DNA of 41,898 nucleotides from Bradyrhizobium genomosp. I (2014) (GCF_000261685.1 NZ_AJQE01000168.1:1-41898); one strand, 5' to 3'; positions 1 through 8,348 are shown, numbered from the stretch's first letter. Program-made: numbers and translations. Notes: generated from the letters alone by a model not told the origin.

Positions 1-812
1 GGCGCGCCGTAGACGATGGCATCGCCGTGGCTCGCTGCCGCCCGCGCCGTCTCCTCGTTGACCGGAAACTCCGCGATGTCAGCGCCGAGCTCGCGAAACT
101 CCCGGCGCATTGCCGGCGTTGCGTCATCGTGCGAGAGCATCCGCACCTCGGCCGCGCGGGCAGAAGCAGCCAGGCGCGACACCGAAGCAGGCACCTCGTC
201 GGCGCGCGAAACCACGCGCTCGACCAGCCGGTCGAATTCCTCAACTGAAAGGCCGGTGCGCTCCACCATGCGGTTGCGCTTGCGCGGCTTGGCCATGTCG
301 GCCACTGTGCCGTCCATGTGGTCGTTGAAGGCGAACAGGTCGACGCGGCCCTCGGCGAGCCACTGGGCGATCTCGGCCTCGGCGTCGAGATTGTAGGTCT
401 CGTGGCGCAGATGGAAGCGGGTGTCGGCGGCGAATTGCGGGCGCTGCCGCTCGATCGCCTCCATCAGGCCGCGCGCATTGTCGGCGCTGCGCAGGCCCGG
501 CTCCCACGAGCAGGTCGTGGCGTGAAACACCGTCGTGATGCCGTTGCTGATCGCCTGGCGATCGCTGTCGGCGAGCGCGACGTCGATCGGAAAATCGACG
601 CCGGCGCGCGGCATCATCTGCCGTTCGAAGGCATCGCCGTGCAGATCGACGATGCCGGGCAAGACCAGCAGGTCGCGCGCATCGATCGCCAGCCGCGCAC
701 GGCCGCGGGAAGCATCGACCTGCGCAATGTCCGTTCCGGACACCAGAAGCGAGGTTTCGACCAGCTCGGCGCCGATCAGGGCCCGGCCGCCTTCTAGGAA
801 TATGTCCGTCAC
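1..812 (-). CDS. PhnM-like phosphonate-metabolism amidohydrolase (C-terminus cut by window edge)
   Basis: About 270 residues of an amidohydrolase-superfamily enzyme related to PhnM, which removes pyrophosphate from ribose-1-phosphonate 5-triphosphate in the C-P lyase pathway. Near residue 53 it has the metal-site region [15 protein letters not shown], followed by [10 protein letters not shown] and, further on, LSHDDAT, all typical of PhnM relatives. It differs from the canonical PhnM encoded at 10744, which has an HTD motif and PRPKV. The GTG start at 812 overlaps the stop of the upstream acetyltransferase gene by four bases (GTGA), so the two are translationally coupled. The protein is expected to be about 380 residues, so roughly the last quarter lies outside the window. 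It is a second PhnM paralogue; its exact substrate is inferred, not known. Confidence 0.85.
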   Translation of the reverse strand, partial: MTDIFLEGGRALIGAELVETSLLVSGTDIAQVDASRGRARLAIDARDLLVLPGIVDLHGDAFERQMMPRAGVDFPIDVALADSDRQAISNGITTVFHATTCSWEPGLRSADNARGLMEAIERQRPQFAADTRFHLRHETYNLDAEAEIAQWLAEGRVDLFAFNDHMDGTVADMAKPRKRNRMVERTGLSVEEFDRLVERVVSRADEVPASVSRLAASARAAEVRMLSHDDATPAMRREFRELGADIAEFPVNEETARAAASHGDAIVYGA

Positions 813-1480
813 GCGACCGCGCTTCGTTTGCTGGCAGGAGAATTGGTGAGAGAGCTCGCCCGTGCTTCGTATGTCGAAAGGAAATCTTCAATCCCGAGCT
901 TGCGGAAATCGGGCAGCGCCTCGCGCAATTTGTCGTGATCCCAGTCCCACCATGCGAGCTTCGCCAGCCGGCCGGCGATCTCCTCCGAGAACCGCCGCCG
1001 CACGATACGGGCCGGATTGCCGGCGACGATGGTGTAGGCGGGCACGTCCTTGGTGACGATGGCGCCGGCGGCAATCACCGCGCCGGTGCCGATGTTGCGG
1101 CCCGGCAACACGATCGCGCCATGGCCGATCCAGACGTCATGGCCGACATGGACGTGATGCTGGCGCCGCCAGTCGAAGAACGCGGCATCGTCGCTCTCAC
1201 CCTCGAAATAGGCGCTGGAGCGGTAGGTGAAGTGCGCCTGTGTCGCGCGGTGCATCGGATGGTTGCCGGGATTGATGCGCGTCATCGCCGCGATCGAGCA
1301 GAATTTTCCAATGGTGGTGTAGGTGATCTGCGAATCGTTCACGACATAGGAGTAATCGCCCATCGTCACCTCATGCAGGATGGTGCGCGCGCCGACCTCG
1401 GTATAGGCGCCAAGCCTGGTCTCATGCAGTCTGGCCGAGGGGTCGATGGTCGGCTGAACCGAAAGAACTTTGGCGGCCAT
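809..1480 (-). CDS. Phosphonate-associated hexapeptide-repeat acetyltransferase
   Basis: A 223-residue left-handed beta-helix acyltransferase of the chloramphenicol/xenobiotic acetyltransferase type. It carries hexapeptide-repeat turns (for example [29 protein letters not shown]) and the C-terminal [10 protein letters not shown] segment common in this superfamily. It matches the phosphonate-operon hexapeptide transferase family I know as TIGR03308. Its role is presumably N-acetylation of an aminophosphonate or detoxification, parallel to PhnO; this is inferred. The ATG at 1480 is chosen because family homology begins there; longer in-frame starts up to 1603 would read through the control region. 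It is transcribed away from phnC and is coupled to the PhnM-like gene at its 3' end. Confidence 0.85.
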   Translation of the reverse strand: MAAKVLSVQPTIDPSARLHETRLGAYTEVGARTILHEVTMGDYSYVVNDSQITYTTIGKFCSIAAMTRINPGNHPMHRATQAHFTYRSSAYFEGESDDAAFFDWRRQHHVHVGHDVWIGHGAIVLPGRNIGTGAVIAAGAIVTKDVPAYTIVAGNPARIVRRRFSEEIAGRLAKLAWWDWDHDKLREALPDFRKLGIEDFLSTYEARASSLTNSPASKRSAVA

Positions 1481-1537
1481 GATGCATCCGGGGTGTGAGG
1501 GCGGGCATTCCTCTTCGAGTGGCTTGATGACGATGTC

Positions 1538-1555
1538 ATGACGCCGAGATGACAG
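1538..1555 (-). promoter_or_regulatory. Pho box upstream of the acetyltransferase gene
   Basis: Read on the minus strand this is CTGTCAT-CTCG-GCGTCAT: a perfect first half and a 5/7 second half of the PhoB consensus CTGTCAT-N4-CTGTCAT. It lies about 57 bases upstream of the acetyltransferase start at 1480 and in the same gap as the phnC promoter region. A weaker candidate on the plus strand (CCGTCAC-ACAA-GTGTTAA, 1593-1610) could serve phnC. PhoB control of phn genes is established in rhizobia; use of this site is inferred. Confidence 0.6.
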
Positions 1556-1653
1556 GGGATGAGGCGTGCAGGATCGCCGCACCGCAACGGCGCCGTCACA
1601 CAAGTGTTAAGCATGGACGTTAGCGGTTGGCTCCAGCTACTCTGGAGCCCTGC

Positions 1654-2463
1654 ATGCTGGTGGTGGATGGTCTGACGTGTCGCTTCGGCGCAAAAGCCGC
1701 GGTGGACGACGCTTCGTTTCAAGTTTCCCCCGGCGGCTTCGTCGGTGTGATCGGGCGATCCGGCGCCGGGAAGTCGACATTGCTGCGGAGCATCAACCGC
1801 CTGGTGACGCCGACCGGGGGGCGCATCCTGTTCGACGGCGTCGACGTTACCGCGTTGCGCGGCAAGGATCTCCGCCAATGGCGCGCGCGCTCGGCGATGA
1901 TCTTCCAGCAGTTCAACCTGGTCGGCCGGCTCGACGTGCTCACCAACGTCCTGATGGGGCGCCTTGCGACGATGCCTGCCTGGCGTTCGCTGACGCAGGC
2001 CTGGCCCGAGCAGGACAAGGCTCTGGCGATGTCCGCGCTCGAACAGTTCGACATCGCTACGCTCGCCGCCCAGCGCGCCGACCAGCTTTCCGGCGGCCAG
2101 CAGCAGCGCGTCGCGATAGCGCGCGCCCTGGTGCAGCAGCCCGACATCATCCTCGCCGACGAGCCGATCGCCTCGCTCGACCCGCGCAACACCAAGGTCG
2201 TGATGGATGCGCTTTTGCGCATCAACAAGCATTTCGGCATTACCGTGCTCTGCAACCTGCATTCGCTCGATCTCGCCCGCAGCTATTGCGACCGCCTGAT
2301 CGGCATGGCGGCGGGGCGCGTCGTGTTCGACGGTGCGCCGTCCGCGCTGACCGATCACGTGGCGCGCGAGCTCTACGATCTCGAAGCCGCCGATGTCATG
2401 GGGGCCGTGCCTGTTCCGGCGCCCGAGGGCGTCCCGGCACTCGGAACGGCCGCTGCGGCGTGA
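1654..2463 (+). CDS. phnC: Phosphonate ABC transporter ATP-binding protein PhnC
   Basis: ATPase subunit of the phosphonate importer, 269 residues. Walker A is GRSGAGKST (about residues 33-41), the ABC signature is [10 protein letters not shown] and Walker B is [10 protein letters not shown], followed by the switch-region histidine in NLHSLDLA. The ATG at 1654 has GGAG six bases upstream (1644-1647). An in-frame TTG at 1627 would add nine residues and is less likely. The gene is the first of phnC-phnD-phnE-phnE and lies divergent from the acetyltransferase gene. It energises uptake of substrate bound by PhnD through the two PhnE permeases. Confidence 0.95.
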   Translation: MLVVDGLTCRFGAKAAVDDASFQVSPGGFVGVIGRSGAGKSTLLRSINRLVTPTGGRILFDGVDVTALRGKDLRQWRARSAMIFQQFNLVGRLDVLTNVLMGRLATMPAWRSLTQAWPEQDKALAMSALEQFDIATLAAQRADQLSGGQQQRVAIARALVQQPDIILADEPIASLDPRNTKVVMDALLRINKHFGITVLCNLHSLDLARSYCDRLIGMAAGRVVFDGAPSALTDHVARELYDLEAADVMGAVPVPAPEGVPALGTAAAA

Positions 2464-2519
2464 GGCCGCGCGCGTCTTTGATTGCGTACGAACCGACTTC
2501 AACCAGGAAGGGGCTATTC

Positions 2520-3449
2520 ATGATCACCCGTAGACTGATTCTCGCCGGCGCCGCCGCGCTGACCCTCGCCGGGCCGGCTTCCGCCGAAGACTGGAAGGCG
2601 AAATATCCGGAGATCACCTTCGCGGTGATTCCGGCGGAGAATGGCAGCGGCGTCACGGAGCGCTTCGGGCCGTTCGTCAACTATCTGTCGAAAGAGCTCG
2701 GCGTGAAGGTGACGTTGCGGGTCGCCAACGACTACGCCGCCGTGATCGAGGGCCAGCGCGCCGGCAACATCCACATCGGCTATTACGGACCGGCCTCGTT
2801 TTCCCGCGCGCGTCTCACCGGCGTGAAGACCGACGCCTTCGTCATCGACGTCAACTCCGACGGCTCGAAGGGCTATTATTCGGTGTTCTACGTGCTGGCG
2901 AAATCGCCGTACCAGAAGCTCGAGGACCTCAAGGGCAAGAATCTCGGCCTGGTCGATCCGAACTCGACCTCGGGCAACAACATGCCGCGCTTCAAGATGA
3001 ACCAGATGGGCATCGATCCCGACGCCTATTTCTCCAAGGTCGTCTTCACCGGCAGCCACGAAAACGCCGTCCTCGCGCTGGCCCAGGGCACCGTCGACGT
3101 CGCTGCCAACTGGTGGAACGCCGACGACGATTCCAACCTGACCCGCATGCTCAACAAGGGCATGGTCAAGGCGGCCGACGGCACCGTGATGAAGAAGGAG
3201 GATTTCCGCATCATCGTGAAGTCCGACCTCATCATCAACTCGCCCTATGCCTATCTCAGCAACCTGCCCGACGACATGAAGGCCGCGATCAAGAAGGCCT
3301 TCCTCGATGCGGCGCAGAAGGACCCCGAGGCGTTCAAGAAGCTCTCCGACGGCAAGAACAAGCCGTGGGCGCCGATCACGAACGAAGACTACAACAAGAC
3401 GATCGAGCTGATTAAGTTCGTCGACAATCTGCGTAAGAAGGCGTCCTGA
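2520..3449 (+). CDS. phnD: Phosphonate ABC transporter periplasmic binding protein PhnD
   Basis: A 309-residue extracytoplasmic solute-binding protein. It opens with a Sec signal peptide (MITRRLILAGAAALTLAGPASA, cleavage predicted after ASA near residue 22). The mature protein has the phosphate/phosphonate-binding family pattern: a two-lobed fold, GYYGPASF early on, and the STSGNNMPR ligand loop near residue 150. The start is fixed by an upstream AGGAAGGGG ribosome-binding site. It delivers phosphonate to PhnE/PhnC. A hairpin followed by T4 lies directly downstream and may make phnD mRNA more abundant than the permease message. Confidence 0.95.
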   Translation: MITRRLILAGAAALTLAGPASAEDWKAKYPEITFAVIPAENGSGVTERFGPFVNYLSKELGVKVTLRVANDYAAVIEGQRAGNIHIGYYGPASFSRARLTGVKTDAFVIDVNSDGSKGYYSVFYVLAKSPYQKLEDLKGKNLGLVDPNSTSGNNMPRFKMNQMGIDPDAYFSKVVFTGSHENAVLALAQGTVDVAANWWNADDDSNLTRMLNKGMVKAADGTVMKKEDFRIIVKSDLIINSPYAYLSNLPDDMKAAIKKAFLDAAQKDPEAFKKLSDGKNKPWAPITNEDYNKTIELIKFVDNLRKKAS

Positions 3450-3471
3450 GCTCGTCGGGACGATTTGACTG

Positions 3472-3499
3472 GAGCCGGGTCGATGGACCTGGCTCTTTT
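3472..3499 (+). terminator. Hairpin with T-run between phnD and the first phnE
   Basis: A 10-bp stem (GAGCCGGGTC / GACCTGGCTC, one G-T pair) with a GATG loop is followed at once by TTTT. It sits between the phnD stop and the first phnE start. It resembles a weak intrinsic terminator or a 3' stabilising hairpin, as often found behind binding-protein genes of ABC operons. The function is inferred. Confidence 0.5.
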
Positions 3500-3534
3500 C
3501 TTGATGCAGCTGCCTTGATGGATCCTTGCCTTCG

Positions 3535-4419
3535 ATGACGATTGCGGTTTCGATCCTTCCCGAGCAGCAGCTCGCCGCGCTGAATGCCGCCTACCGCGCG
3601 GCAGTCGCGCGCAAGCGTCTGCGGTTGATGGCGGGGCTGGCCCTGTTCGCCGCCGCACTGATCGTCGCCTCGATCGGGGCCGAGGTGAACCTGCGGACCT
3701 TCTTCACCTATTTCGGCAATTTCGTCAGCTATTTCGATCGCATCCTCACCCTCGACAGCGGCCAGCGGGTCTGGACCGATCCGGTCGAATGGTTCTGGGG
3801 CTGGCACAAATGGCTGAAGCTGCTCGGCGAGACGCTGCTGATCTCCTATGTCGGCACGCTGATCGGTGCGGTGCTCGCGCTTGCGCTCAACTTCTTCGCG
3901 GCGGAAAATACCTCGCCCGCGCCCTGGCTGCGCTTTACGGTGCGGCGCCTGCTCGAATTCGCCCGCACCGTTCCGGGCATCGTCTTCGCGCTGATCTTCG
4001 TCATTGCCTTCGGCCTGGGGCCGATGGCGGGCGTGCTGGCGATCGCCATCCATTCGACCGGCGCGCTCGGCAAGTTGTTCTCCGAAATCGTCGAGAATGC
4101 GGACATGAGGCCGGTCGAAGGCGTGCGCTCGACCGGGGCAAGCTGGCTGTCCTGCATGCGTTTTGCCGTGCTGCCGCAGGTGATCGCCGGCTATGCCAGC
4201 TATGGGCTGCTGCGCTTCGAGATCAATGTGCGAGAAGCCTCGGTGATGGGCTTTGTCGGGGCCGGCGGCATCGGGATGGAGCTGATTGTTGCGATCCGCA
4301 AGTTCTACTATTCGGACGTCAGCGCGATCCTCCTGACCATCATCGTCACGGTCTTCCTCATCGACATCGGCACCGGCTGGCTGCGCGGCCGCCTGTTCGG
4401 CAGGGAGGCGCGGACATGA
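3535..4419 (+). CDS. phnE: Phosphonate ABC transporter permease PhnE (first copy)
   Basis: A 294-residue inner-membrane permease. It has one N-terminal membrane segment (about residues 25-45) and a group of further hydrophobic segments from about residue 95 to 290. The cytoplasmic coupling loop has the PhnE-type EAA region (ENADMRPVEGVRSTGASW) and VMGFVGAGGIGMEL near residue 240. The ATG at 3535 is preferred; an in-frame TTG at 3526 would add three residues. It overlaps the second phnE by ATGA. With that paralogue it forms the transmembrane channel energised by PhnC. Confidence 0.93.
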   Translation: MTIAVSILPEQQLAALNAAYRAAVARKRLRLMAGLALFAAALIVASIGAEVNLRTFFTYFGNFVSYFDRILTLDSGQRVWTDPVEWFWGWHKWLKLLGETLLISYVGTLIGAVLALALNFFAAENTSPAPWLRFTVRRLLEFARTVPGIVFALIFVIAFGLGPMAGVLAIAIHSTGALGKLFSEIVENADMRPVEGVRSTGASWLSCMRFAVLPQVIAGYASYGLLRFEINVREASVMGFVGAGGIGMELIVAIRKFYYSDVSAILLTIIVTVFLIDIGTGWLRGRLFGREART

Positions 4420-5264
4420 GCCGCCATCCAGAGGTCGATGCGGCACAGCTTCGCGCCCGCCATCCGGATGTCTTCAGCCGGCCGGCGTCAGCGCGTCTCG
4501 CGACGCCGGCGATGATCGCCGCCGCGCTCGCGCTTCTGGTGTTCGGGCTGGTCGACCTCGACTTTTCACCGTCGCGTCTCGCTGCCGGCGTCAGCCAGCT
4601 CGGCTGGATCACGATGATGATGATCCCGCCCGATCCCGGCTCATCGCTGCCGCTGTATCTCAAGGCGCTCGGCGAGACGCTGTCGATCGCGCTGCTCGGT
4701 ACCACGCTGGCCGCGGTGTTCGCACTTCCGGTCGGTCTGCTTGCCGCGCGCAACGTGGTGCCGTCGACGATCCTGCGCTTTCCGGTTCGCCGCGTCCTGG
4801 ATTCGATCCGCGGCGTCGATACGCTGATCTGGGCGCTGGTGTGGATCAACGTCGTCGGGCTCGGCCCGTTCGCGGGCGTGCTCGCCATCGCGGTGTCGGA
4901 TTTCGGCGCCTTCGGCAAGCTGTTCTCCGAAGCGATCGAGGGCGCCGACCAGAAGCAGGTCGAAGGCATCCGCGCCTCCGGCGGCAGCGCGCTGCACGAG
5001 ATCCGCTTCGGCCTGATGCCGCAGGTGCTGCCTGTGATCGCCGGCCAGGTGCTGTATTTCATCGAGTCGAATACGCGCTCGGCCACCATCATCGGCATCG
5101 TCGGCGCCGGCGGCATCGGCCTGCAGCTCGCCGAGCAGATCCGCGTGCTGGAATGGCAGAAGGTGTCGTTCCTGATCCTGATGATCCTGGTTGCGGTCGC
5201 CGCGATCGATTTCATCTCCGGCAAGCTGCGATTCGCGATCATTGGGCGAAGGGCGGTGGCCTGA
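4416..5264 (+). CDS. phnE: Phosphonate ABC transporter permease PhnE (second copy)
   Basis: A 282-residue paralogue of the preceding permease. It shares GLGPFAGVLAIAVSDFGAFGKLFSEAIE, the EAA-like loop (DQKQVEGIRASGGSA) and IIGIVGAGGIGLQL. The start codon overlaps the preceding stop by four bases. Two phnE genes in tandem are usual in rhizobia and imply a heterodimeric channel. The gene ends convergently with phnF. Confidence 0.93.
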   Translation: MSRHPEVDAAQLRARHPDVFSRPASARLATPAMIAAALALLVFGLVDLDFSPSRLAAGVSQLGWITMMMIPPDPGSSLPLYLKALGETLSIALLGTTLAAVFALPVGLLAARNVVPSTILRFPVRRVLDSIRGVDTLIWALVWINVVGLGPFAGVLAIAVSDFGAFGKLFSEAIEGADQKQVEGIRASGGSALHEIRFGLMPQVLPVIAGQVLYFIESNTRSATIIGIVGAGGIGLQLAEQIRVLEWQKVSFLILMILVAVAAIDFISGKLRFAIIGRRAVA

Positions 5265-5283
5265 TCGCCGCCACGAGCTCCTC

Positions 5284-5310
5284 TTCCCTTCTCCCGCAAG
5301 GGGAGAGGGG
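5284..5310. terminator. Inverted repeat between convergent phnE and phnF
   Basis: A C/T-rich arm (CCCTTCTCCC) and a G/A-rich arm (GGGGAGAGGGG) around GCAA form an imperfect GC-rich hairpin between the 3' ends of phnE and phnF. It has no clear T-run. It belongs to the CTCCCC-GCAAG-GGGGAG type that recurs at 22413 and 35607 in this window. It may act as a bidirectional terminator or be a dispersed repeat. Confidence 0.4.
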
Positions 5311-5324
5311 TAGATGGCAGCGCC

Positions 5325-6056
5325 TCACCCGTTCTCCACCAGAAACTCCACTCGCTCGGCCGCGAAGCGTGAATGCTTCGTCAGCAGCGGCTTGCCCTCG
5401 AGATCGTGGTCGGTGGCATCGACCACCAGGATCGGCCGGCCCAGCGCCAGATCGAGCCGTGCGGCATCGGTCGCATCGACGATGCCGGCGGTGATTCGGG
5501 TGGCACCGCGGCGATAGTCGCGCACGCCGTAATATTCGAGCAGTTTTGTCATCGAGCGTGTCGCCGCGAACACGGCTCCCGCATCCGGAAACAGGTCTGC
5601 CGACAGCCAGGTGGTAGACACGCAGATCGGCGTGCGGTCGGCGAGGCGGATGGCCTCGATCCGCACCAGCGGCGCGCCGGTCTTCAATCCCAGTTCCCGC
5701 GCAAGCTCGCGCGTCGCGACGTCATTGGTCGCCTCGATCAGCCGCCCATGCGGTTCGCGGCCGCCCGCGCCGACGATCTCGGAAAAACGCGTGCGCGAGC
5801 GCAGCGGATAGGCGAGCTTCTGCGCCTCGACATAGGTCCCGCTGCCGCGCGCGGCGCGCACGAGGCCGCGCTCGGCGAGTGCAGCCAGCGCGCGCCGCAC
5901 CGTGTGGCGGTTGACGCGATAGGTTTCGGCGATCTCCATCTCGCCCGGCAGCTTGTCGCCGGCCGCAAAGCGGCCGTCGGCGATGCCGCGCTCGATGCCG
6001 TCGGCAACGAGGCGCCATAGCGCGACGCCCGAGGAGGCTGTGTCCTGCATGCTCAT
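5325..6056 (-). CDS. phnF: GntR-family repressor of phosphonate genes PhnF
   Basis: A 243-residue GntR/HutC-type regulator. A winged helix-turn-helix covers about residues 12-75 (DKLPGEMEIAETYRVNRHTVRRALAAL, then a GSGTYV wing), followed by a UTRA ligand-binding domain to the C-terminus (SRTRFSEIV..., RIEAIRLADRTPICVSTTW). It is divergent from phnG, and the gap contains a perfect palindrome likely to be its operator. The ATG at 6056 is used; an in-frame ATG at 6050 is possible. Known PhnF proteins repress phosphonate or phosphate-starvation genes and bind a phosphorylated ligand; the ligand here is unknown. Confidence 0.92.
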   Translation of the reverse strand: MSMQDTASSGVALWRLVADGIERGIADGRFAAGDKLPGEMEIAETYRVNRHTVRRALAALAERGLVRAARGSGTYVEAQKLAYPLRSRTRFSEIVGAGGREPHGRLIEATNDVATRELARELGLKTGAPLVRIEAIRLADRTPICVSTTWLSADLFPDAGAVFAATRSMTKLLEYYGVRDYRRGATRITAGIVDATDAARLDLALGRPILVVDATDHDLEGKPLLTKHSRFAAERVEFLVENG

Positions 6057-6088
6057 GTCGCGGGAAACCTACTCCAGAAATCACATCA

Positions 6089-6106
6089 TTGTCACGAAAC
6101 AGTCAT
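6089..6106 (+). promoter_or_regulatory. Pho box upstream of phnG
   Basis: TTGTCAC-GAAA-CAGTCAT matches the PhoB consensus CTGTCAT-N4-CTGTCAT at 5/7 and 6/7 positions and points toward phnG. A possible -10 (TATGAA, 6117-6122) starts ten bases after it, the usual spacing for PhoB-activated promoters. A second candidate -10 (TATTAT) is at 6129-6134. Confidence 0.7.
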
Positions 6107-6119
6107 GGCGCTTCCGTAT

Positions 6120-6147
6120 GAAGTTGTCTATTATCATAGACAACTTC
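6120..6147. promoter_or_regulatory. Palindromic operator, probable PhnF site
   Basis: Perfect 12-bp arms GAAGTTGTCTAT and ATAGACAACTTC are separated by TATC. The core TGTCTAT...ATAGACA resembles HutC-type GntR operators. It lies between phnF and phnG, directly downstream of a Pho box, and covers a candidate -10 (TATTAT, 6129-6134). Bound PhnF would therefore block the phnG promoter and could also affect phnF. Binding by PhnF is inferred from position and symmetry. Confidence 0.75.
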
Positions 6148-6171
6148 GACGCGGCAAGTTCGGTGGACCAG

Positions 6172-6627
6172 GTGACGCAGCACAACAACCAGCAAGCCCA
6201 GCGCAAGGCCGCGATGGCGGTGCTGGCGCACGCGGAGGCGGGCGAGATCGCCGCTCGCCTCCGCAACTTTTCCCTCCCGGCCCATCAGCATCTGCGCATG
6301 CCCGAAAGCGGCCTCGTCATGCTGCGCGGCCGGGTCGGCGGCGACGGCGCGCCGTTCAATCTCGGTGAAGCCACGGTGTCGCGCGCCGCGGTGCGGCTTG
6401 CGAGCGGTGAGGTCGGGTTCGGCTACACGCTCGGCCGGGACGGTGAGAAGGCGCGGCTGATCGCGCTGTGCGATGCGCTGGTGCAGTCCCGTGATCATGG
6501 CGGGCTCGTCGAGCGCAACGTCATCGCGCCGTTGCGCGAGCAGCTGATGGTCGAGCGCAGGCAGGCGGCGGCCGAGACCGCTGCGACGAAGGTTGATTTC
6601 TACACCATGGTGCGCGGTGAGGGGTGA
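6172..6627 (+). CDS. phnG: C-P lyase core subunit PhnG
   Basis: About 151 residues, close to the 150 of E. coli PhnG. It has the family features RKAAMAVLAHA near the N-terminus, ATVSRAAVRL and GFGYTLGRD in the middle, and KVDFYTMVRGEG at the end. The start is uncertain: GTG at 6172 gives the usual length, GTG at 6163 adds three residues. The in-frame ATG at 6118 would place the palindromic operator inside the gene and is rejected. PhnG is part of the PhnGHIJ core that, with PhnI, links phosphonate to ribose triphosphate. Confidence 0.9.
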   Translation: MTQHNNQQAQRKAAMAVLAHAEAGEIAARLRNFSLPAHQHLRMPESGLVMLRGRVGGDGAPFNLGEATVSRAAVRLASGEVGFGYTLGRDGEKARLIALCDALVQSRDHGGLVERNVIAPLREQLMVERRQAAAETAATKVDFYTMVRGEG

Positions 6628-6631
6628 GATC

Positions 6632-7240
6632 ATGACCACGATTTCGGAACTGCCGCCGGGTTTCGCCGACAAGGTGCTGTCGGCGCAATCGACCTTTCGC
6701 TCGGTTATGGACGCGATGGCGCGGCCGGGCTCGGTCCGGCGCATCGTGCCGATGGCGGGGGCGCCGGGGCCGATGATGCGCGGCACGGCCGCAATCGCAC
6801 TGACGCTGTTCGACCACGACACGCCACTCTGGCTCGATGCGCGGATGGCGGAGAGCCCCGACGTGGTGAAGTGGCTGAAATTCCATACCGGCGCGCCGGT
6901 GGTGCAGGATTGCTCGATCGCGAGCTTCGCGCTGGTCAGCAACGGCGCGGCGCTTCCGCCGCTCGACCGTTTTGCGCTCGGGACGAACGAATACCCGGAC
7001 CGTTCGACCACGGTGATCATTCAGCTCGAGAGCCTGGTCTCGGGGCGCAGCTTCGAGCTGCGCGGCCCCGGCATCGACGGTGTCGCGACGCTGCAGGCGT
7101 CGATCGAGCCCTTCGATCTGTTGGAGCGCCTCCGGCTCAACGAAGCGCTGTTTCCGCGCGGCATCGATGTGGTGCTGGTCGCCGATGACGCCGTGGTTGC
7201 GATCCCGCGCACCACGCGCGCCGTGAGCAAAGGAAGCTAA
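6632..7240 (+). CDS. phnH: C-P lyase core subunit PhnH
   Basis: A 202-residue PhnH (E. coli 194). Family features are the STFRSVMDAMARPG segment near residue 21, the central LTLFDHDTPLW, and GTNEYPDRSTTVIIQ. It forms the core complex with PhnG, PhnI and PhnJ and is needed for making the ribose phosphonate triphosphate. It starts four bases after the phnG stop and ends four bases before phnI, so it is within the operon. Confidence 0.95.
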   Translation: MTTISELPPGFADKVLSAQSTFRSVMDAMARPGSVRRIVPMAGAPGPMMRGTAAIALTLFDHDTPLWLDARMAESPDVVKWLKFHTGAPVVQDCSIASFALVSNGAALPPLDRFALGTNEYPDRSTTVIIQLESLVSGRSFELRGPGIDGVATLQASIEPFDLLERLRLNEALFPRGIDVVLVADDAVVAIPRTTRAVSKGS

Positions 7241-7244
7241 GAGC

Positions 7245-8348
7245 ATGTATGTCGCAGTCAAAGGCGGTGAACGCGCCATCGAGAACGCCCATCGCCTGCT
7301 GGCCAATGCGCGGCGCGGCGACCAAAGCGTTCCGGAGGTCACGCTCGACCAGATCTCCGAGCAGCTCGGCCTCGCGGTCGACCGCGTCATGGGCGAAGGC
7401 TCGCTCTATGATCGCGAGCTCGCGGCGCTGGCGATCAAGCAGGCGCGCGGCGATCTGATCGAGGCGATCTTCCTGGTTCGCGCCTTCCGCGCCACTCTGC
7501 CGCGCTTCGGCGCCAGCGAGCCGGTCGACACCGGTGCCATGCGGGTGCAGCGGCGCGTGTCCTCGACCTTCAAGGACATTCCCGGCGGGCAGATCCTCGG
7601 GCCGACCTTCGACTATACCCACCGCCTGCTCGATCCCTCGCTCGCCGAAGGCTTCGTTCCGGACGCGCCGGCGACGGCTGAAGCGGCCACCGCGCCAACG
7701 CCGCGCGTGACCGACATTCTCGGCCGTGACGGGCTGATCGAATCCTCGCCGCAGGCCGACGACGGCGCCAGCGTCGGCGATCTCACCCGCGAGCCGCTGA
7801 ACTTTCCTGCGGATCGCGACCTGCGCTTGCAAAATCTGGCGCGCGGCGATGAAGGCTTCCTGCTGGCGATGGGCTATTCCACCCAGCGCGGCTATGGCCG
7901 CAACCATCCCTTCGCCGGGGAGATCCGCTTCGGCGAGGTGGAGGTGGAATTCTTCGCGGAAGACGCCGGCTTCGCCGTGCCGCTGGGCTCGATCGAGCTG
8001 ACCGAGTGCCAGATGGTCAACCAGTTCAAGGGTACTGCGACCGAGGCGCCGTGCTTCACCCGCGGCTACGGCCTCGCCTTCGGCCAGAGCGAGCGCAAGA
8101 CCATGTCGATGGCGCTGGTCGATCGCGCGCTGCGCGCACGCGAGCTCGGCGAGGAGGCGCTCGCACCGGCGCAGGACGAGGAGTTCGTGATGTCGCATTC
8201 GGACAATGTCCAGGCGACCGGCTTCGTCGAGCACCTGAAGCTGCCGCATTATGTCGACTTCCAGTCCGAGCTCGGCCTGCTGCGCAAGCTGCGGCAGGAG
8301 TTCGCGGACGCCCAAGCGGGCGATGCCATGAAGGAGGCCGCGGAATGA
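7245..8348 (+). CDS. phnI: C-P lyase nucleosidase subunit PhnI
   Basis: A 367-residue PhnI, the subunit that displaces the base of ATP or GTP with phosphonate to give ribose-1-phosphonate 5-triphosphate together with PhnG, PhnH and PhnL. It opens MYVAVKGGERAIENAHRLL, and the C-terminal region contains SHSDNVQATGFVEHLKLPHYVDFQ, a strongly conserved PhnI stretch. The length agrees with E. coli PhnI (354). Its stop overlaps the phnJ start by four bases (ATGA). Confidence 0.96.
   Translation: MYVAVKGGERAIENAHRLLANARRGDQSVPEVTLDQISEQLGLAVDRVMGEGSLYDRELAALAIKQARGDLIEAIFLVRAFRATLPRFGASEPVDTGAMRVQRRVSSTFKDIPGGQILGPTFDYTHRLLDPSLAEGFVPDAPATAEAATAPTPRVTDILGRDGLIESSPQADDGASVGDLTREPLNFPADRDLRLQNLARGDEGFLLAMGYSTQRGYGRNHPFAGEIRFGEVEVEFFAEDAGFAVPLGSIELTECQMVNQFKGTATEAPCFTRGYGLAFGQSERKTMSMALVDRALRARELGEEALAPAQDEEFVMSHSDNVQATGFVEHLKLPHYVDFQSELGLLRKLRQEFADAQAGDAMKEAAE

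Noticed and set aside
1366..2502. Long open frame on the minus strand across phnC (378 codons)
   Set aside because: It is antisense to a clear ABC ATPase gene, with R/H/D-rich composition typical of a GC-biased shadow frame.
6118..6171. ATG at 6118 as the phnG start
   Set aside because: It would put the palindromic operator inside the coding sequence and make PhnG longer than the family.
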